Below are positions 60,316-64,000 of a DNA stretch of 64,000 bases, piece after piece; the first letter of the stretch is position 1, and each line of letters starts with the position of its first letter. The stretch is from positions 62,001 through 126,000 of the forward strand of contig CACXKA010000013.1 of the NCBI GenBank assembly GCA_902768125.1. The letters are read 5' to 3'. The notes below the pieces were generated by a model. It worked only from the letters and a program-made list of their open reading frames with translations. It searched no databases and had not been told where the DNA came from. Made by a program: the position numbers and the translations under genes. Source of the stretch: an uncultured Bacteroidales bacterium. Lineage in GTDB: Bacteria; Bacteroidota; Bacteroidia; Bacteroidales; Bacteroidaceae.

Positions 60316-61110
60316 TTATACTGACACGGTTGCTTTAATGTGTGGGTGTGGGTCGTAATCGGTGAGTTCGAAGTCCTCATACTGGAAGTCGAAGATGCTC
60401 TTCACGTTGGGGTTGATGTGCATCTTGGGCAACTTGCGAGGCTCGCGGGTGAGCTGCAACTTGGCTTGTTCCAGATGGTCGAGATACAGGTGGGTGTCGC
60501 CTGTGGTATAGACGAAATCGCCTGGCTGGAGGTCGCACACCTGAGCCACCATCATGGTCAGCAATGCATAGGATGCGATGTTGAATGGCACGCCCAAGAA
60601 GGTGTCTGCACTGCGTTGGTAGAGCTGGCAACTCAGTTTCCCGTCTGCCACATAGAACTGGAAGAGGATGTGGCAGGGTGGCAGGTTCATGTTGTCGATG
60701 TCTGCCACGTTCCAGGCTGAGACAATCAGGCGGCGCGAATTGGGGTTGTTCTTGATCTGGTCAATCACCTCGCTGATCTGGTCGATGTGTCCACCGTTGT
60801 AGTCGGGCCAGCTGCGCCATTGATAGCCGTAGATGTGTCCGAGGTTGCCGTCTTCGTCTGCCCATTCGTTCCAGATGCGCACACCTCTGTCCTGCAACCA
60901 CTTCGCATTCGTGTTGCCCTGCAGGAACCACAGGAGTTCGTAGATGATGGACTTCAGGTGCAGCTTCTTCGTGGTCAGCATGGGAAACCCTTCCTGCAGG
61001 TTGAATCTCATCTGGTTGCCAAACACCGACAAGGTGCCAGTGCCTGTGCGGTCGCCCTTCTGCACTCCTTCCTTCAGGATGCGGTCGAGCAAGTCAAGAT
61101 ATGGTTTCAT
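60316..61110 (-). CDS. thyA: thymidylate synthase
   Basis: Methylates dUMP to dTMP using methylene-tetrahydrofolate. The 264-residue protein has the catalytic Cys in [13 protein letters not shown] and the usual [13 protein letters not shown] and the [10 protein letters not shown] region. The ATG at 61110 is 24 bp after a TAACTTTG element. Confidence 0.97.
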   Translation of the reverse strand: MKPYLDLLDRILKEGVQKGDRTGTGTLSVFGNQMRFNLQEGFPMLTTKKLHLKSIIYELLWFLQGNTNAKWLQDRGVRIWNEWADEDGNLGHIYGYQWRSWPDYNGGHIDQISEVIDQIKNNPNSRRLIVSAWNVADIDNMNLPPCHILFQFYVADGKLSCQLYQRSADTFLGVPFNIASYALLTMMVAQVCDLQPGDFVYTTGDTHLYLDHLEQAKLQLTREPRKLPKMHINPNVKSIFDFQYEDFELTDYDPHPHIKATVSV

Positions 61111-61134
61111 CCTTTTGTCTTTTGAATTGTTTTG

Positions 61135-61165
61135 CAAAGTTACGATTAAGCGGGCACAATACAAA
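61135..61165 (-). promoter_or_regulatory. promoter of thyA-folA
   Basis: Minus-strand TTTG (61165-61162), 19-bp spacer, TAACTTTG (61142-61135). Confidence 0.75.
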
Positions 61166-61251
61166 AGGAAAAACAATGTTTTTACAAAAAATCCCGCTCT
61201 TTATGGCAAAGAACGGGATGTATTTGGTGGATTGACCAACTCACACCTGCA

Positions 61252-61512
61252 TCAGATGGATTCTGTAAACTTGATGACGGCCTTACGGTCTTCTTTCGAA
61301 AGATGATAGAACTTCTCTGTGGCTCTGTAGGCATCTGACTGCTTCGAATACCCGTGCCACATGATTGCCTCCAGCACCGTACGGGCACGACAGTCGTGCA
61401 GACGGTCATCAGCACCCGTCAGCTGCATGGAGAGTCCACGTCCCCATAGAGGCGTCGTGCGACACCAACCTGTGCGGATGTCGTTCTTCATGAAGAGGCG
61501 ATGCTGCACCAT
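61252..61512 (-). pseudogene. C-terminal fragment of a di-heme oxidoreductase family gene
   Basis: An 86-residue frame with RTGWCRTTPLWGRGLSMQ and LHDCRARTVLEAIMWHGYS, closely resembling the C-terminal end of DUF1111/di-heme oxidoreductase-like proteins (TPPLWG...LHDGRARTLEEAILWHG). The rest of such a gene (over 300 residues, with heme-binding CxxCH motifs) is absent. The fragment stops abruptly where a different plus-strand fragment begins near 61520. Confidence 0.72.
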
Positions 61513-61520
61513 ATCGGTAT

Positions 61521-61690
61521 ATGGCCAGATGGTCTGATTGGGATACTTGGGCAGAGGAGGATGAGCGCATCAGCGTGCCCACCCTTCTCCACTACCTGAA
61601 GGCGAGCCACACCTACTACCTCGACTTCCAACTGCCCTTCATCCGTCGCGAATTGCAGGAGAGCATCACAGAAGGCGATGCTGTGGGCAG
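61521..61690 (+). pseudogene. internal fragment of a hemerythrin-domain gene
   Basis: The translation RISVPTLLHYLKASHTYYLD then FQLPFIRRELQESI resembles the start of the hemerythrin domain of Bacteroidales ScdA/YtfE-like iron-repair proteins. Only ~55 residues remain, with no upstream domain and no iron ligands beyond one His. It runs into the DUF3987 fragment with a frame change. Confidence 0.65.
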
Positions 61691-61696
61691 GGGCGT

Positions 61697-62254
61697 GAGT
61701 GGGTGGAACGCATCCGCCTGGAGACGATGATGAACGACGACAAGGTGATGGCCCGCCAATGCTTCCGTGTGTGTGTGACGGCACAGCGCATGACCTGCTG
61801 TCTGATGCTCTGCAAGGTGGCAGAACAGCTGATTCAGAAGCATGGGCTGAATGGTGCCGAGACGCACTTGAAACAGCATCCCAATCTTTGGAAGGAACAG
61901 CTGCTGAAGGTGCAGACACCGCAGATGTTGGAGGTGTATGACGTGATTGCTGACTCGCTGCTGGAGAACGCCCTGCACTTCTTCCGCGACCGCATCGAGA
62001 ACGCTTTCAGAAGCCGTGACTATGCAGGGTGCAATGATCGTCAGCGTCCGGGCAAGAATGATTCCATCTTCGAACGTCTGGACTTCGAGTTCACTTTCGA
62101 GCAAGCTATGCAGAATTCGGTCGCCATGAAAGGGGCAGGAGTTTCGCGCAACCAAGTACATCAGATGCTGAAGAACTGGAAGAAACAGGGACTCATCGTG
62201 CAAATGGAGTCGGGGAGGTATCGGAAAGTGGAACATATAGAGTGTGGCGTTTAG
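61697..62254 (+). pseudogene. C-terminal fragment of a DUF3987/VirE-type primase gene
   Basis: The ~185 residues starting EWVERIRLETMMNDDKVMAR resemble the C-terminus of Bacteroidales DUF3987 proteins (primase/helicase-like, usually ~700-800 residues), including the closing GVSRNQVHQMLKNWKKQGLI helix-turn-helix-like part. No ATPase domain remains. The frame could begin at GTG 61703 and may still be translated, but the upstream junction with hemerythrin sequence marks it as decayed. DUF3987, HU-related and smalltalk genes usually occur together. Confidence 0.7.
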
Positions 62255-62311
62255 GTTGTCATTGTCATGATTGTCAATTGTCATTAAGGATTTTGAAAAA
62301 TTGCTATCGCT

Positions 62312-62725
62312 ATGATTGATATTCAAAACACTCAAGAATGCTTTGTGCAGCTCTGGCTTCGGCTGGAGCGCACGAGGCGTCTCCTCGGAGGTCAGTACAA
62401 ACGCTTCTGCATCCGCCGCATCCTGCAATCGTGGTTCGGCACGAAAGCCACCGATGATTTCATCTGGGAGGTGTGCAGCAAGACCGTCATTGATGAAGAG
62501 CAAGTGTGTGGCTGGGATATACTGCCACCGCCTAAACTCTTTCCGCGCAAGCATCGGGAACTGCTTAGGGCTATCGTGTCAGTAACGTTGGGCATCGGTA
62601 TGCGCAAGGTGAGCCTCAAGGAGCTTGACAAGGCATACAAGATGGCATTTCCGGGGAGTACGGGGATCAATGTGAATAAAAAGAAAGTTGAAAGTTATGA
62701 TACCAAGAGGAATAAGAAATTGTAA
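62312..62725 (+). CDS. unknown protein
   Basis: A 137-residue basic soluble protein I do not recognise. It is helical (LRLERTRRLLGGQYKRFCIR) with a central PPPKLFPRKH. It overlaps the P5-like gene by 29 bp, suggesting a joint phage-type unit. There is no clear promoter. Confidence 0.55.
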   Translation: MIDIQNTQECFVQLWLRLERTRRLLGGQYKRFCIRRILQSWFGTKATDDFIWEVCSKTVIDEEQVCGWDILPPPKLFPRKHRELLRAIVSVTLGIGMRKVSLKELDKAYKMAFPGSTGINVNKKKVESYDTKRNKKL

Positions 62726-63083
62726 TCCGCTGAATATCCGTAGAAGCAGGGATCAGTGGAAGGGTCTGCTGAAAGTGCAGAACGACAAGAGTTTGCTGAG
62801 GACGTATAGAGTGAAGTACCAAAGATACTCCGTGCGCACCATCATTGAGCGGTGGGCACCTCCGAGCGAGAACCAGACACGGGCATACATCGGCTTTGTG
62901 TGCGAGGAGATGGGGGTGCCACCCAATTTCATCCTGAACGTGGGCAGCCTCGATGATGGCGACACCTATTGGGCTTGCGAACTCGTTCGAGCAATGGCGC
63001 TGGTGGAGAACGGCAACAAGTGTGCTGACCTCATCAGGAAGGAGGAAATAAAGAAAGGGTATCAGTTGGCGTTTGAGAGTTGA
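62697..63083 (+). CDS. phage structural protein P5-like protein
   Basis: A 128-residue protein with PRGIRNCNPLNIRRSRDQWK, similar to P5-type/lysozyme-like domains (RGIRNNNPGNI...W.GL) that in Bacteroidales prophage-like modules sit beside HU and smalltalk. IRTIIERWAPPSENQTR-type sequence is also present (VRTIIERWAPPSENQT). The frame could start at TTG 62688 but ATG 62697 is preferred. It may act on peptidoglycan; whether it is functional is not known. Confidence 0.75.
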   Translation: MIPRGIRNCNPLNIRRSRDQWKGLLKVQNDKSLLRTYRVKYQRYSVRTIIERWAPPSENQTRAYIGFVCEEMGVPPNFILNVGSLDDGDTYWACELVRAMALVENGNKCADLIRKEEIKKGYQLAFES

Positions 63084-63244
63084 CATTGAAAGTCTTCCGT
63101 GTTCTGGTGAATGCGGGAGATTTCTTTGTTTGAGATGAAACCAACGGACAGAACTTCGCCTAAGTGGATAGCATTTTGTTTTTCAAAATAATGATGATCG
63201 ATAGTTGCATTTTTCAGGGAGTTTTTCATTTTTTGTCGTTTTAT
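63084..63244. other. spacer before the reductase gene
   Basis: About 160 bp with no gene, terminator or repeat that I can identify. Confidence 0.5.
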
Positions 63245-63275
63245 TTTGTTTTTCTCTTACATAATCGTACCTTTG
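63245..63275 (+). promoter_or_regulatory. promoter of the flavoprotein reductase gene
   Basis: TTTG at 63245, 19-bp spacer, TACCTTTG at 63268-63275, 19 bp before ATG 63295. Confidence 0.8.
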
Positions 63276-63294
63276 CAAAAACAATGATAAACTA

Positions 63295-64000
63295 ATGGGA
63301 TTTATGAAGAAAATTTTTTCGATGTTGGTCTTGGCGGCGCTACTGTTGTGCGGCTGCAAACAAGATGTTCCGCTGACGTTTCAGGCGGGCACGTATGAGG
63401 TGACAACACAGGGTCATAATGGCGATATCCGCCTGAGTATGACGTTCAGTGACTCGACAATCCTGGACATCCAGGTGCTGGAGCAGCATGAGACACCTCA
63501 TATCGGTGACATCGTGTTCGACCAGATGATTCCACAGATCATCAAGGCTAATGGTGTCGGCGTGGATGCGATGACGGGTGCCACCATATCGTGCAATGCG
63601 CTGAAGACAGCTGTGGTGGAGGCTGCCAGCATGGCTAACGTGTCGGATGTTGAGCAATTCAGTACGACCGGTCTTCCGAAGGAGGAAAAGCAGCCCGTGG
63701 AGGGTACATGGGATGTCGTGATTGTGGGTGCCGGTGGTGCTGGTATGGCTGCGGCTGCCGAGGCTGCGCAACAGGGCAACACGGTGTTGGTGATAGAGAA
63801 GAATGCGGAGATAGGCGGCAACACCTTGGTGTCGGGTGGTATCTTCCAGAGCGTGATGCCATACTTGGTGTGGGATCCTGCCCATCCGGATGCCAAGACG
63901 GGTGTGGGCTACGATGGTCAGACCTACGACAAGGCGAAGTCGGGTCCTGGCTGTATCAAGGATCTTGAGACCATTCTTGGTTGGGACGAGAAGGCGTTTG
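63295..64000 (+). CDS. FMN-binding/FAD-dependent fumarate-reductase-like lipoprotein (3' end outside)
   Basis: The first 235 residues of an exported flavoprotein. Lipobox Cys21 (LLLCGC), an FMN-binding domain (~28-112) with covalent flavinylation motif DAMTGATIS (91-99), then the start of a FAD-binding domain with VIVGAGGAGMAAAAEAA (~142-158) and EIGGNTLVSGG. The build is that of periplasmic flavocytochrome-c/UrdA-type reductases, which reduce fumarate, urocanate or similar acceptors; heme motifs are not seen. The ATG at 63304 (MKKIFSML) is an alternative start. Confidence 0.85.
   Translation, partial: MGFMKKIFSMLVLAALLLCGCKQDVPLTFQAGTYEVTTQGHNGDIRLSMTFSDSTILDIQVLEQHETPHIGDIVFDQMIPQIIKANGVGVDAMTGATISCNALKTAVVEAASMANVSDVEQFSTTGLPKEEKQPVEGTWDVVIVGAGGAGMAAAAEAAQQGNTVLVIEKNAEIGGNTLVSGGIFQSVMPYLVWDPAHPDAKTGVGYDGQTYDKAKSGPGCIKDLETILGWDEKAF

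Overview
The window reads as chromosome from a Prevotellaceae-type Bacteroidales bacterium. Reasons: promoters carry the Bacteroidetes -7 element TAnnTTTG, often with TTTG about 20 bp upstream; Shine-Dalgarno sites are mostly absent; and lineage-typical genes occur (DUF4295 after L28/L33, smalltalk, a bat aerotolerance operon, a PorE-like lipoprotein, 5-fold beta-flower and BACON-like proteins). Gene assignments rest on reading the translations and recalling families; no search was run.

Layout. 1-7.45 kb: obgE (cut by the window edge), adk and hpt on the minus strand, then NAD(P)HX repair enzyme, DUF4831, aquaporin, a repeat protein and an MFS transporter. 7.4-13.2 kb is an accessory stretch: a BACON-like lipoprotein between two ~102-bp copies of the MFS gene's 3' end, a YhcG/DUF1016 nuclease between 31-bp direct repeats, a Fic protein, a perfect 29-bp inverted repeat around an AT-rich core, an HU-like protein and a 37-residue smalltalk gene. 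13.2-17.3 kb: divergent carbohydrate esterase and double GH43-CBM6 enzyme. 17.3-31 kb is mostly core: HAD phosphatase, MscS channel, PagL-like deacylase, lysS, gpsA, pgi, flavodiiron protein, tRNA-Arg(TCT), rpmB-rpmG-DUF4295, ftsY, rimO, HU, and an HU-transmembrane-LysM fusion. 31-39.6 kb: moxR/batA-E operon, followed by PAP2, a PorE-like protein, a hypothetical and an rRNA methyltransferase.

45.1-59.6 kb is the most interesting region: a tripartite efflux system with TolC-like and MacA-like proteins, a sigma-54 response regulator, a kinase with almost no periplasmic part, and an operon of six FtsX-type permeases (three pairs) with a single ATPase. Both operons are preceded by sigma-54-like -24/-12 sites and paired palindromes (TGTCCA-N4-TGGACA), so the regulator, adaptor, outer-membrane channel and permeases look like one regulon. 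59.7-61.1 kb: folA and thyA. 61.2-63.1 kb: fragments of three unrelated genes, then an unknown gene and a P5-like phage protein. The window ends inside an exported flavoprotein reductase.

A second theme is repeat invasion of genes. The methyltransferase carries two copies of one 53-bp repeat in different reading frames, the response regulator has a 26-bp inverted repeat in its interdomain linker, and one permease has a 36-bp inverted repeat forming its leader and N-terminus. All of these reading frames remain open.
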